From contig QANT01004461.1 of assembly GCA_003254885.1 (NCBI GenBank), positions 1 to 56,191 of the forward strand: 56,191 bases of DNA, written 5' to 3'. The notes under the pieces were generated by a model. It was not told where the DNA came from, ran no database searches, and saw nothing but the letters and a program-made list of their open reading frames with translations. Made by a program: the position numbers and the translations under genes. How positions within the stretch are numbered: position 1 is the stretch's first letter; every line of letters starts with the position of its first letter. Of this stretch, positions 1-11,658 are shown piece after piece. This stretch comes from Purshia tridentata (Eukaryota; Streptophyta; Magnoliopsida; Rosales; Rosaceae).

Positions 1-1457
1 TTTGTTAAGTTTGAATTAAAATTATATATGAATTTCTATTTTAGATTGTTAAATGTTATTTTGGGCTTTTGGCTAAAAAAAGCAGATGGTTAAATATTGT
101 TTTAATTGAAAAAAAATGTTGAATGTTTTGAATTTGGCAGAAAAAAAAAGTTTAAAAGATTGACATCATGTTATATCATATTGTTTTACACCAAATCCGT
201 AAAATATCGGTATGATACGGTTTCATTTTTCAAAATATCTATACCATATTATACTATTTAGAAATTATTGATATGGAATGGGTACGAGGTTTATACTGTT
301 ACATATTATACATGCCTACCCCTACCAACAACCGATTGATAGAGAAGGCCTGGTCACCTAACAAGATATATCAGTGCGTTGTCATTCTTGCACACAACAA
401 CATGGCAACATTAATTACCAAAAGATAATACGATATTAATACCCTATTCTTGTATGGTTCAACGGCTGGGTTCACTTGTCACAGCTGTTCGTCAGAAAAG
501 AGCGGCACACTTTGTCGGATTGTGATTAGTGGAGAATCAAGACTTTAATGACAAATTGAAAATAGATAAACTAGGCTTTTTTGGTAGGATGATGGACCTG
601 CGATGCATATTTTGGGAGACAAATGCTTATGCTCTTACCAAATTAACTTCTTTTTTTTTGACAATTATCGACATCTACTGGTGTGTGGTGTCCATTAAAT
701 TAACAAAAGCACTTTTGATACATTTCTGATTTGTCAAATCGTGACTTGTAACTAAATTCTAAATTCTTTTTTTTTTTGTAAAGAACAATATTCCATATTC
801 TAACCCCCATTGATATAGCTCCTAAGTAGTCCTGTCTAGTTGAAAGATAAAAGCATCAATCGGAATCAAAAAATTGAAAACTAAAACTATCCTAATCCGA
901 CCTTTCACAATGCTGAATAGACATGATAATGTTTATGAGATTTGTGGGGCAGGCATATTAACAAACTGGGCGGTGTTATACAGGCAGAGGATTTGAATTA
1001 GTCTTGCAATGATATAGTGATGAGTCATGAGACTCATGACGTACTATTGATTTTCATGTTTATCAAGAAACGCGAGTCAGTGCTGCATTGCATGGAAAGG
1101 ATAAGAATTGGTACATGTTTCTCATAGCGTCTGAAATCTGATTACATTGTCATGATATTGGATAAAATAATACCATTGACTCTACCTTATACATTGCTTA
1201 AAGATAGGGAAAATGATAGAATTCCTCTAGTATATAATATAGTACATCACGTATGACCATTGGTGAATGCTCATAGTATCTTAAATCTGTTATTTTTTTT
1301 TTAATTCGATATTCAGATTGTTCCTCACAAATCAGATAGAGGTTCTTTTTATTGACAATTTGATTTAAAGGTATCCATATTTTCAACCTCATCTCTTACA
1401 TAAACTACAATTTGATGAACCATAGTTGGACTGCATAACCTTCATCTTCGCAGCCTG

Positions 1458-1479
1458 CTCTCTCTCTCTCTCTCTCTCT
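1458..1479. repeat. (CT)11 microsatellite
   Basis: An uninterrupted CT dinucleotide run of 22 bases, read directly. It is likely polymorphic between individuals. Confidence 0.95.
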
Positions 1480-2288
1480 GTGTTTGGAATGAGCTTAAAC
1501 TAAGTAAGTTATGCAATATTAATTAAATGTAATTTTATGTTGAAATGGAGTTATTGGGGCTTGGAAGTAGCTAGTCGAACCCATTAGAAAATACACTTAA
1601 ACATGATAAGTGGATATGCGTCATGGACCTAGAATTCTCCATGCTTGCAAAATTGGCAAAACAGAAGATGTCAATAGAGGATATTGAAAAAAGGAAAATT
1701 TCCTAGCTCGAGAGTTGACTTTGATGGCTTCTTAAGCTGAAAATTACTTAATTCGTTACAAGGGTAATTCCATCAGCAAAATAGGCTTAAGGTTACAGAT
1801 TTTAGCTCTATCTGTTTATAATCTTCAAAAGTAGATTAGCACAGGACACCATTCTTATGGAACCTTAGAACAAGTTTTAAAAACTGATTTGACCCTCATG
1901 ACGTAAACAAAAGAGAAATCATGAACTTCACTATGAAGAGCAGTCAGGCTTAATTTGCACAATTATATATGAGTATATATCAATTATTAAGCATACCTGA
2001 TTGAATCAACATGATATTAGAACAATCAAGGTACTTCAACTTTTCACAACGCAGAGTAGTAGTGGCACATTTGACTGCATGCAATATTTATTTTAAATTT
2101 GTAATAAAGAGACTGCCATGGAAGTCTTTGGATATATAATTCTTGGCAAAGCTTTGCCAATTTTTATCCTCATATCATGATTGGAGAACTTAACAAATTG
2201 AGAATGTATACCTTTTTTGTTTAGTTGGAATTATATTTATTGAAATTGAGATGATTAAGATGTCTTTTAACAAATATGATATTAATAT

Positions 2289-2335
2289 GATGTGGCAAAT
2301 AAATAATGTTGGGTACAAAATAAATTTGCCACATC
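2289..2335. repeat. 12-bp perfect inverted repeat
   Basis: GATGTGGCAAAT at 2289-2300 is the exact reverse complement of the bases at 2324-2335, with a 23-base spacer. It sits in AT-rich intergenic DNA and could be the core of a small foldback element. No target-site duplication is evident. Confidence 0.6.
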
Positions 2336-2764
2336 AGATTAGGGCACAAAAATCTTGTGCCATAATAGAGCACAAAATCTATTCCCTAACCTAAATTCAA
2401 ATCTCATGAACAATAATAGTTGTGGACTAATGAGTATATAATGATCCACTCAATAACCACTTCTCTCATTTTACAAGAAGATTACACAAATCCTATTTAA
2501 TACCATTTGTCTTGCAGTATTTTTCTTCATAATATTTGAGAGATCACAAATCGGATTCCTTCACTTGGTAACTTAGAAAAAAATAAAATTTACACAAATC
2601 CTAGTTGGTTTTTGTCACATGTTATGAATAAAGCACAATAAAATGCCACAAGCTATGAGGCCGACTTATGGGGTGGTTCTCTTTTAAAGACCCTTAGGAA
2701 GAATTGGGTTAGTTTCTTCTCTTGGCCCGTAGTATCTTTAGTAAAGGCCTCACCTTTCTAATAT

Positions 2765-2826
2765 TGGGCCTTGGATAGTTGTGCCAATCCATGAGTTCAT
2801 CACTTTTGCTCTACAAAAACGACGTC
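2765..2826 (+). promoter_or_regulatory. Site II-like TGGGCC and GACGTC elements upstream of RsgA
   Basis: TGGGCC (site II type, frequent in plant housekeeping and ribosome-biogenesis promoters) lies at 2765-2770 and a palindromic GACGTC (bZIP/CRE-type core) at 2821-2826. They are about 280 and 220 bases upstream of the RsgA start codon. A role as promoter elements is inferred from motif and position only. Confidence 0.4.
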
Positions 2827-3045
2827 GCTGCGACCTGGATACAGATGCCTTCTACAGAGTACAGTACCTCAGTCCCACTCCCTCCGCTAATAACAGAAAT
2901 GAGTTAAAACACCTAACCATGATTCCATGAGACCATGAATCCATAAACCCCTTCCAACTGAACCAAAATCCAACAGATTATCCACCCAACCACCGTCTTC
3001 AACCAAATTAAGCTCTGTAACAGTGTAACAAACACCACCACCTCC

Positions 3046-5558
3046 ATGCCGATTGCCTCCATTTCCATCCTCCGCCACCGCACGGCCACCACAACCGTCA
3101 CCGCTCTCCCAGCCTTCACCAAACTCCTCCGCCACATCTCAACCCTTCGATGCCTCTCTGTCGCTGCAGCCAAGCAGCCCCAGAACCCAAACGTGTCTAG
3201 GAAATCCCAGCCGCCGAGCAAGAAGCTCCTCAGAGCCAAACACACCTTCAAGGACTACTCGTCCCTCGCCCCCGTTCTCTCTCCCCAAGACAAGCCCCCA
3301 CTCTCTGAATCCCAAACCGTTGGCACCGTCGCCGCCGCCCAGGCCAACTTCATGCGCGTCATCGTGGAACCTCCTAGAAGCTTCGACGAGGAGAGTAAGG
3401 TGGAGTTGCTTTGCGTTGTTAGGGCGGTGCTGAAGAAGATAAAGAGGAGAGTGCTGGTTGGGGACAAGGTGCTGGTGGGGTCCATTGATTGGGTGGACCG
3501 CAGGGGCATGATCGAGAATGTGTACCAGAGGAACTCCGAGATTCTCGACCCGCCCGTCGCCAATGTGGACCATCTGCTCGTGCTCTTTTCGCTGGAGCAG
3601 CCTAAGCTCGAGCCCTTCTCGCTCACCAGGTTTCTCGTCGAGGCCGAGTCCACCGAAATTCCGGTCACACTCGCTCTGAACAAGTCCGAACTCGTCGACG
3701 AAGAGGTTCGATTCTGATTCTTCTTTAATTTTTTGTTATGGTGACTAGTTTGGCTTCTTAGCTTCAATTAATCGTATATTCTTGTGTTTGATTCAATGAA
3801 ATTTTAGTTGCATCCATTTCTGAAGCTCTGGTTGTTGAACTCTGTCAGATTTTTCCTTGTAATCTATTCCAAATTAGTACTTGCCAAAATGGAAAGCGAA
3901 TTGGGATGAATTTATTTGGCAAGCTAATTCTGGTTTACTTGTTTAAGTTGCTATATAATCTTTATCCATCTGTTATCTGCTCTTTTGTGGTAATATTGAT
4001 TCTTAAGCCTTCTTGATGTAATATGCAGACAATTGTCACATGGAAGTCTAGGCTGCACAAGTGGGGATACAAGCCGCTGTTTTGCAGCGTTGAATCAAAA
4101 CTTGGACTCGACACTCTTGCATTTATTTTGAGAGATCAAACAAGTGTAATTGTGGGTCCAAGTGGAGTTGGGAAGTCTAGTCTGATCAATGCTTTAAGGA
4201 ATAACCACGCTTCTGATGCTGCGGAAGGGGATAATTGGTTTGACCCCGTGGGTTTTCTCTTTTTCTGCTTTCGTTTTTCTTTTCCTTTCTATATACCAAA
4301 TTCTCTTTGTGCCAGTTTGATACTCATTTTCCTATTCTCATTCCATGTAATTATGTCAGATTGTAGGTAGCAAATGGTACGATGACCAGCGTGTCGGAGA
4401 GGTTTCAACAAGAAGTGGCAGAGGGAAGCATACTACTCGCCATGTCTCGTTGCTTCCATTGTCTGGAGGGGGTTATCTTGCTGATACTCCTGGGTTCAAC
4501 CAGCCTAGTTTAATGAAAGTGACAAAGCAATCTCTAGCACAAGCTTTCCCAGAGGTTTGTGTACTGTGTTTTTATACACTACACCTGCTTCATGAACACT
4601 AGTTTCTTTTACATCACATTCTTACACATGCTAACTTTTTATCTGTTTCTACTGAGTGTCTCTTTTACCCTCTTCAGATCCGGAAGATGCTAAGTGATAG
4701 TGGGCCTGCAAAATGCTCATTCAATGATTGCTTGCATCTAGGCGAACCAGGGTGTGCTGTGGCAAGTGACTGGGAAAGATATCCTTACTATTTCCAACTT
4801 CTTGATGAGATCAGAATCAGAGAGGAATTTCAGTTAAGGACGTTTGGAACCAAAAAAGAGGGTGATGTAAGGTATGTGCAATTTATATGTAGCATGTTAT
4901 TAGTCCTTTATGGATGCTTACTGAACTAAAATGTTCATTTTCTGTGGGTTAAGAAAAATTGTACTTGTATGTGGATAATATGCATTATTATGGATGTTAT
5001 GGTTTAAATTCAGGAAGGATTCGCTGCACAGGGAAAGTTGTAGTAGGATGATAGCAGCCTCATTTTCATCATCTTTATGTCCTGAATCATTGAAAATCCT
5101 TTGTTTACATGTGTAAAAAAATGTAGGGAATTTATTTTCATACAAATATGCAAAGAGAACATCATTGTGTTATCATTGTCTGGCAGCTTAACGCTATTGG
5201 AAGCATATTACTCTGCCATTCAAATAGGGGATTCTATTCATCCTTCTCATTTGATGATGACCAAAAGATGTAGTTCAGTTGTATCTCTAGCATTTAGTTT
5301 TCATACCTTGCACATTTTGTTTTTTTTTTTTTGTTACTAAGAACCTAAATGTCTTGTGTTATTTGTAGGTACAAGGTTGGAGATAAGGGTGTTCAGCAAG
5401 CCGAACCACGGTTGGAGCCCAGAAAGCATAGGAGAGTATCTCGCAAGAGTATGAACCAATCAATACTAGATGAATTAGATGAGATGGATGATGACGAAAA
5501 CCTAGTAGATGAGGAAAACGATACCTTTTTAAGGGCAATGAGGAATGAAAACCAGTAG
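3046..5558 (+). CDS. Small ribosomal subunit biogenesis GTPase RsgA, organellar
   Basis: Circularly permuted GTPase that assists late maturation of the small ribosomal subunit; the plant homologue acts in an organelle. Five exons: 3046-3705, 4029-4251, 4367-4554, 4678-4871 and 5369-5558, joining to 484 codons. The permuted order typical of RsgA is visible: the G4 motif NKSE (residues 212-215) comes before the P-loop GPSGVGKSS (263-271) and the G3 motif DTPG (334-337). The C-terminal zinc motif C370-x4-C375-x-H377-x5-C383 has exactly the RsgA spacing. The first ~60 residues are rich in R, S, T and A and poor in acid, as in an organellar transit peptide. The C-terminus is an acidic tail. From memory it corresponds to Arabidopsis At1g67440 (EMB1688). 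Mitochondrial versus plastid targeting cannot be settled from sequence alone. Confidence 0.93.
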
Positions 5559-6337
5559 GAGTTGCTTCATATGGAACTCTGTAAATAGTAGGTTTCAACC
5601 TTGATCTTGTTACAGAGGTTAGACTGACCTGAGCCGTACAGATAACAGCGTGAGTGCAATTAGATTACTGAAGTCTTTTGTGGTGAAAAGCAATAAAAAA
5701 TTTGTAAGTTGGCTGCTAATTCAGTGTTACAGATCTTTACACTTTTTTGGTTACAAGAGGACTTAACACTTTTTCGTGCTTAAATCCTGGTTTTCGTAGG
5801 TTGGGTTGTATGTGATCGCTGTTCTCTCTTGCTTCTTTGTCTTCTGTGTTCCATCAATTATGATCTGATTGAAAAATTCTACTATAAGATGGCAATGAAT
5901 GACTGCTGTCGAACATGAAAGCCAAGGGACTAGCATCAAATGTTAATAGCATCATTCAAAGAGGATGAATTGGTACCTCCGAGTACTATTTTGGGACCTT
6001 CCATATATTTTGTTACTCTAAACCACATCTTGTTTTGCATCTTGCTTTGCAGAGTTATATTAAAGAGATTACTCCATCAATTATTTGTTTATCTAATAAC
6101 CTTGAAAAAGCAAAAGGTTTCTAATCTCAAAAAATCAGAAAAGCAAAACAATAAGAACAAGACCACATAATAAAACATAAAGCTGTTGAGAATTTCTTCT
6201 AGTCATTGCATAAAGGTTGAAAATATAAGGGTGAGTACACTGCAACAGCCAATTAAAATATTAGCAAACCAAGTATGTAACAGATGACAGTGAAAACTAT
6301 CCGACGCTAATCCATTGTTGTGATCAATCAAAGTGAC

Positions 6338-6619
6338 CTACTTCTTAGAGGATTTCTTCTTCGAATTGACAGGCTTGTGCGGCTGCGGCTTGGGATGCTT
6401 TTCGGCTTCGCTGGGGTCCAACCACTTGAGAGGGTGGCGATTGAAGCAGGGCCAATTGGGGACAGTGACCAATGTGGTGAGAACCACACCACCACCATAT
6501 ACCATCATCATCATCTGGAACGATCCACTTGCGTAACCAGTCACCAACCCCGCCACCGCAAATACCAGTAGCAGTATCTGCATCAGCTGCTCTGCTAGCT
6601 TTTGCCCTTGCCAGTCCAT
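6338..6619 (-). CDS. Signal peptidase complex subunit 1 (SPC12)
   Basis: Small non-catalytic subunit of the ER signal peptidase complex. The 93-residue product starts MDWQGQKL, has two hydrophobic segments (about 13-31 and 35-55) joined by a short polar turn, then the family signature NWPCFNRHPLKWLDPSEAEK (56-75) and a lysine-rich tail ending in KKSSKK. The whole reading frame lies in one exon. I chose the inner methionine (at 6617-6619) because family similarity starts there; an upstream in-frame ATG adds 20 unrelated residues. The transcript probably begins near 7140-7190: a donor (CAG|GTACTC) ends a leader exon at about 7014 and an acceptor lies just before the ATG, so a 5' UTR intron of about 385 bases is inferred. 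It is convergent with RsgA. Confidence 0.92.
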   Translation of the reverse strand: MDWQGQKLAEQLMQILLLVFAVAGLVTGYASGSFQMMMMVYGGGVVLTTLVTVPNWPCFNRHPLKWLDPSEAEKHPKPQPHKPVNSKKKSSKK

Positions 6620-6748
6620 CTCAAAAACTAACATACAGAAAGACAAAAAAATATATTTAACCCCCAGATCGTAATACATAAAAAGCCGATGTCATAACGC
6701 GTAATCTGGAATTGAAAGAAATCCACATCCTTATGAGATGAAATGTTG

Positions 6749-6917
6749 AGCCCCTGTTTGGTTGCCGGGAAACAAAATGAAGGAAGAGAAAGTTCAACTC
6801 TTTACAGGTTTCTGTTTACGCCCGGTAACTTGAAATTGATGAAAACCGCGACCTTAAGTTCTGATTTTCCTTTTCGTCAATTTTTTCCCTTCGGTTTTCG
6901 ATCAACCAAACAGGGCT
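6749..6917. mobile_element. MITE-like element (169 bp) in the SPC12 5' UTR intron
   Basis: The left end AGCCCCTGTTTGGTTG (6749-6764) is nearly the reverse complement of the right end (6903-6917), giving ~15-bp terminal inverted repeats of the 'CTGTTTGGTTG' kind common to non-autonomous hAT/PIF-like plant elements. There is no coding capacity. I did not find a convincing target-site duplication, so the superfamily is left open. Confidence 0.65.
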
Positions 6918-7991
6918 AAACCATCTAACTCGAACAAATTTGGTGATCAGAATCTAGACCTACATTACCGTGCCCTAATTGATTGGAATTCAGCGGAGAG
7001 AGGGAGAGAGAGTACCTGACCAAGCACTGGAGTGATAGACTGAGAATGCCTCAACCCTGAAAATGGACAGACTGTGAATCAGTGCGAAGAGGAGAAGAAC
7101 TAAATTAAAAGCAAAACGCCAGCTCAATCTAGGCAATGTAATAATAACCGCCCATTTTGCATCCGACGGCACATATAGCATATGCATACGTGGTTTCCTG
7201 TGGTGATTTTGATAAATTTTGGATCAGTTGAGTACCGGGTCGGGTTTCCCGCTAAATAACTTGAGCCACGTCAGCACTTAGACTAGAGTCAACCCACTTC
7301 AGAAATTTGGCTGGTTATTACACGTAAGCCTTAGTACGTGTCCAACCAATAGGATTTCGCCACGTATTTCTTGCAAGGGAAAAGAACTATGAATCTGTGG
7401 AACCAAAATCTGGACAAATGAATCAGATTGTTGCACCTTAAACTTGTTCTCCAACCACCTCGTTGATAGGAGACAGTTTTAATAATACACCAAGTCATCC
7501 TTGTACGGATTTAGGTTTCTAAACGCCTCTGGTCTTGAATCCTAAACTGCCACTGCTTAAATTTTTGAACCATTTTTGGGTGCTCTCACAAATCGGGGAA
7601 GAGCACGAGCACGAGTATAAGCATAAAGTAAACCACAGCAAATTAACACATTTTTTAAGAAAATTAAAAAAGCACTAAATTAAAAGGATAAATATAAATA
7701 TGGTTGGCAAAATGATATTTAGAAACTCATGACCATTGACCAACAACAATAATAGCGCCATTATACGGTTCTAATTATAATATACGTTCACTCTAGCATT
7801 GGGATTCAAGCATATTCTCCAAGTAAGCCACCAACGAACCAAACTAAACATAATCTGGAATTAACAGAACAAGAGGTCCAAAAATTGTCTACATAACATC
7901 TCAAACTATATAAAAGACAACAAAATCTCTCATGGAAAAAAGTAAGAAGATAATCAGGAACTCTCCAATCTATTGGCTGCCTGAATGTCAC

Positions 7992-10373
7992 TCAAGAGGA
8001 AGCACCGCTGCGAAGAGCTTGGGACTTCCTAGATTTGCTAGTTGCCAACTGGGATTCAGGCTGCAAGTACAGCAGAGAATCAGAAAAACAAAACAGAAAA
8101 TAAGGTAAATAATCAGAAAATTAGTTCATTCATCACGTTCCATATTTACAACATAATACTAGACAAATAATAATTAAAGTACCTCCTTCTTGACAGCTTC
8201 TTCCTTTTCAGACAAAATAAGCTCAATATGGCAGGGGGATGACATATAGGCTGCAAAAGATTTAGCAGTAATAATCAGAATATAAACCATGACCCACAAA
8301 TAATATGGCAAAAGTCGGGAACATACGGTTGATTCTTCCATGGGCACGGTATGTTCGACGCCTTTGCTTCTGTGCTTGGTTGACTTGGATGTGAGATACA
8401 ATGAGCGAATCAACATCCAAACCCTTCACCTGAAAGATTGATTAACAAGTGTTAATTTCAAGACCAGATGCAGTAAAAAATGAAAAGTGAACAGTGGCAG
8501 TTGAAACATACTTCAGCATTACTCTCAGCATTCTTAAGCAAGTCTAAAATGAACTTGGCAGATTTGACTGGCCAGCGACCCTGCCCATTGGAATGCCTGT
8601 TCTTTGCCTGAGCAGTACGCCCAACACCACGACAGAAACGTCTGAAGGGAATGGCCTGCTTGTGAACCAGAACATCCTCCAAATATCTCTTTGCCTTGAC
8701 TAAGGGCATCTTTCGGATAGAAAATGCAGTTTCCCTTGTGTTCTATAAGAGAAAATACGCAGAAAAAATAAGAATAAGTTGCCACTTCAGATCAGAAATT
8801 TATTTATAAGACTTCAAAAAGATTAACTGAACAAAAAAAGAGCTGATTTGAAAAAGAAAAAACAAAATTACAATAAGAATGAATAACAGACAGGGATAAT
8901 CTGTTAGTATCAACCAACCAAGTAAAAAATACATTCCTAAGAAAAACCTCTACAAAGCATGAATTACTATCCTTTTATTGTCATGCATCAGTTACTATAC
9001 TAAGATTGGCTATCAGAACAACAAAGAAATAATTTACAGCAATTGACCAACCAGATCATTCCATCAGGTTTCAAAATACTCAAAATACATGTCCAAAAGT
9101 CAAATCATTAACATAACCTGAAGTCACCAACAAGTACACAGGTTCACCCACTGAAGTTCATGAGGCCCAGTTCACATAAGGCGATAAAACCCTGCTTTTT
9201 TCATCAGGTTTAAGAAAATTAAAGATAGCAGGTGTGAATGTATCAATCTCTAGTTATGATGCAAATGTTCCATCATTTACTGAACCTTCAGTCAGAGCCA
9301 CAGAGGCAGGCACAGAGGTTCACCCAAAAACAATGTAAGTGATCTTCCTGATGTTTACGAGAGCCCAATTCACATGAGGCAACAAGGCCCTGCTTTTTAC
9401 CGCAGGTTTCAAAATATTCAAACATACATAAAAAATGTGCCATCATTTACTGAACCTTCAGTCAGAGCCACAGAGGCAGGCACAGAGGTTCACCCAAAAA
9501 CAATGCAAGTGATCTTCCTGATGTTTACGAGAGCCCAGTTCACATGAGGCAACAAGGCCCTGCTTTTTTACATCAGGTTTCAAAATATTCAACAGAGATA
9601 AAAAAATGTGTCATCATTTACTGAACCTTCAGTCAGAGCCACAGAGGCAGGCACATAGGTTCACCCAAAAACAATGCAAGTGATCTTCCTGAAGTTTACG
9701 AGAGCTCAGTTCACATAAGGCAACAAAGCCCTGCTTTTTATCATCAGGTTTAATAAAATTACATGTACATGCGTGAGTCTATTTAACTACCAGAGTAACA
9801 ATGGTAATGTTTCCGACATTTACGAGAGACCCATTCACATAAGCAACAGGACGCTGCTTTTTCATCAGGTTTCACAATGAAACTAATCTAAATCCCTGAT
9901 GTAAAAGTACCTAAGTTCAAACAAACTGATTTAAGCAAGACAAAGCTAATTCACAACATTTTAAACATTGCTAAGAAAAACATAATAAGAATACCTTGAA
10001 ATGAACTCTGAGATCAGAGCCCCTTGCTTTGCAAGCTGTAAAAAACAAAAAACAAAATACAAAATAAAAATTATTATTAGCTCAAAACGATTGTCCAAGA
10101 AAAGCAAAAAGGAAAAAAAAAAAANAAAAAAAAAAAGGGGAATGAAAACCATTCAGTTGAGATGGGTATAAGAAACTCGATGAGATCTAGACCCGTAGAA
10201 TAATAAGAGGACTTACACTTGGTGGAATTGTCGGGCTCTCTCGAGTACTTCACCTGAAATAAAAAATCGCCGTTAATGCATTTGAAGCTGTATATATGAT
10301 GAACTAAACCAGTTTTGCATAAGAGGAATAGAAAGAAGAAGATTCAAAGAAAACAAAGGTGGAGAGGTACCAT
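7992..10373 (-). CDS. RPL17: 60S ribosomal protein L17 (uL22)
   Basis: Structural protein of the large cytosolic ribosomal subunit, lining the exit tunnel. Seven coding exons, listed 5' to 3': 10371-10373 (ATG only), 10217-10253, 9995-10035, 8512-8742, 8327-8429, 8183-8250 and 7992-8060, giving 183 residues. The family blocks are in order: [79 protein letters not shown] and the plant C-terminus [15 protein letters not shown]. One residue looks unusual: arginine in FCRGVGRT, where relatives I recall have FCGGVGRT. The start codon is cut off from the rest of the gene by the first intron. Intron 3 (8743-9994) carries a tandem array. Telo-box and site II elements precede the gene. It matches Arabidopsis At1g67430 in identity and position. 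Confidence 0.97.
9060..9880. repeat. Tandem array of ~170-bp units in RPL17 intron 3
   Basis: Three near-identical units of about 171 bases are flanked by more diverged or shortened units. The anchor CATCAGGTTT (or CCGCAGGTTT) recurs at 9062, 9202, 9400, 9571, 9742 and 9863, and CATCATTTACTGAACC recurs near 9271, 9443 and 9612. The central copies differ by only a few bases, so the amplification is fairly recent. No open frame runs through the units. Confidence 0.9.
10125..10125. other. Ambiguous base in an A homopolymer
   Basis: A single N interrupts a run of about two dozen A residues in RPL17 intron 2. It is a sequencing or assembly ambiguity. The exons on both sides splice in frame, so the gene model is unaffected. 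Confidence 0.95.
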
Positions 10374-10476
10374 GGCGGCTGTGTAACTTCTGCCTCAGTG
10401 AAGGGTTATGTTTTCGATTATAGCAGAAGAGATGAGGTCGCTTAGTGCTTCTGCTTTTATAAACAAGAGGAAAATT

Positions 10477-10554
10477 AAACCCTAGTTGTGAATCCATGGC
10501 CCCTCACTTGGGCTGGGCTGGGCTGGGCTTTGAAACTATTGTTTGCTTTGGGCT
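10477..10554 (-). promoter_or_regulatory. RPL17 promoter: telo-box and tandem site II elements
   Basis: The telo-box AAACCCTAG lies at 10477-10485. Four head-to-tail TGGGC units run from 10509 to 10528, and a further TGGGCT lies at about 10548. Telo-box plus site II (TGGGCY) is the known signature of plant ribosomal-protein and other growth-linked promoters; TCP factors and Pur-alpha-type proteins are the reported binders. The elements are 104-180 bases from the RPL17 ATG. The assignment to this gene is by position. Confidence 0.75.
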
Positions 10555-11658
10555 CGTATTAGCAGCCACGTCAAGTTTGTTTAAATGTGCTCATTCATAT
10601 TAACAACAATTTTCTTTATACTAATGAAAACTATTAACGTGATGATAAATCAACCAATTCGCTTAAATTGATAACAAAAATTCGACATGTAAATACTAAT
10701 GCTTCTTGTGCTCTAATTTAGTATATAACGAGTGGTGTTAGAGGCACCAATTTTTATCCCAATTTTTTATTAGGCGGTGATATGTCTCAAGTGTCCAAAT
10801 TTTATAGAATTTATCACTAAAAAAAAAAGACAATAGAAACTAATATTAGTTATATATAAATAGATGTTAATTGGACAATAAAAATTAAAGTATCTCTATT
10901 TTAACAAAAATAAGTGGTAATTGAAGCCATTCATTTATGTACACGCAACTAATGTTAGTCTTAATTTTTGTCTTTTTGTAGTACTGTTACTACTGTATAT
11001 GGTAGATTCGTTCGGTGAGCTTTTATTTGCAAAGATGGTTGTAGTGAACTCTAACCCGATAAGAACCCATATTACACATTTCGCTTTTGTACCTCCAAAT
11101 TAAGTTTTAGTTTCAAAAAATGGGAGAAAGTAGAATATTTGAATATTGTTCCAGCTGCTTTGGAGATAATATTCTTCAAAAACACCTTTTATGCATTTTT
11201 TTCAATCTCATCAGGATCTGCAGTTTAATTGTTATAACCCAAGCCATTAGAGAACCCCAAAACTTCCCATAAGATGTTAATTTTCATTATACTGCCTCTA
11301 TCTTTTAATTAGTGTAGTAGTACTCTACTAGAAGAATGTCTTTCGACTTGGGCAACCCCATTCAAGTACAAATACCACCAATCTAGAGCGGAGTGGGACT
11401 AGTATGTGTTGTAATTTATTTTTTCTTTTTTCTTTTTTTATAAAAAAGGGCAGAGAGAATAAGATAAGTGTTGAATTTGACAATTTAGTATATAACACAA
11501 TATACACATAAATTTTAGGTTAGTGCAGATACAGTGCAACATGAAGTACGTGAATCCGAGTTTGCATGGGCTAAGGAAGCAAAATTCATTTGGTAAGCTA
11601 TTAGAAAAAGTCTCTCCTTATTCAAACTGAATTTAACTACGTACGTTGCGGAATAACA
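10555..11658. other. AT-rich intergenic spacer between RPL17 and the F-box gene
   Basis: Divergent spacer between RPL17 (-) and the F-box gene (+). I see no gene, only AT-rich sequence and short chance frames. The last ~200 bases must hold the F-box promoter, but no distinct element stands out. Confidence 0.6.

Larger units (their letters stand above)
1..3045. other. AT-rich intergenic region, no gene seen
   Basis: I see no open frame with coding character or recognisable protein match on either strand. The stretch holds poly-A/T runs, a short CT microsatellite (1458-1479), a 12-bp perfect inverted repeat (2289-2335) and, in its last 300 bases, promoter-like sequence of the RsgA gene. The short open frames here are chance frames in AT-rich DNA. 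Confidence 0.6.

Noticed and set aside
3053..3767. Long antisense and alternative-frame open frames over RsgA exon 1
   Set aside because: Exon 1 is GC-rich, so stops are rare in all frames. Only the frame at 3046 has the RsgA motifs and continues through the splice sites.
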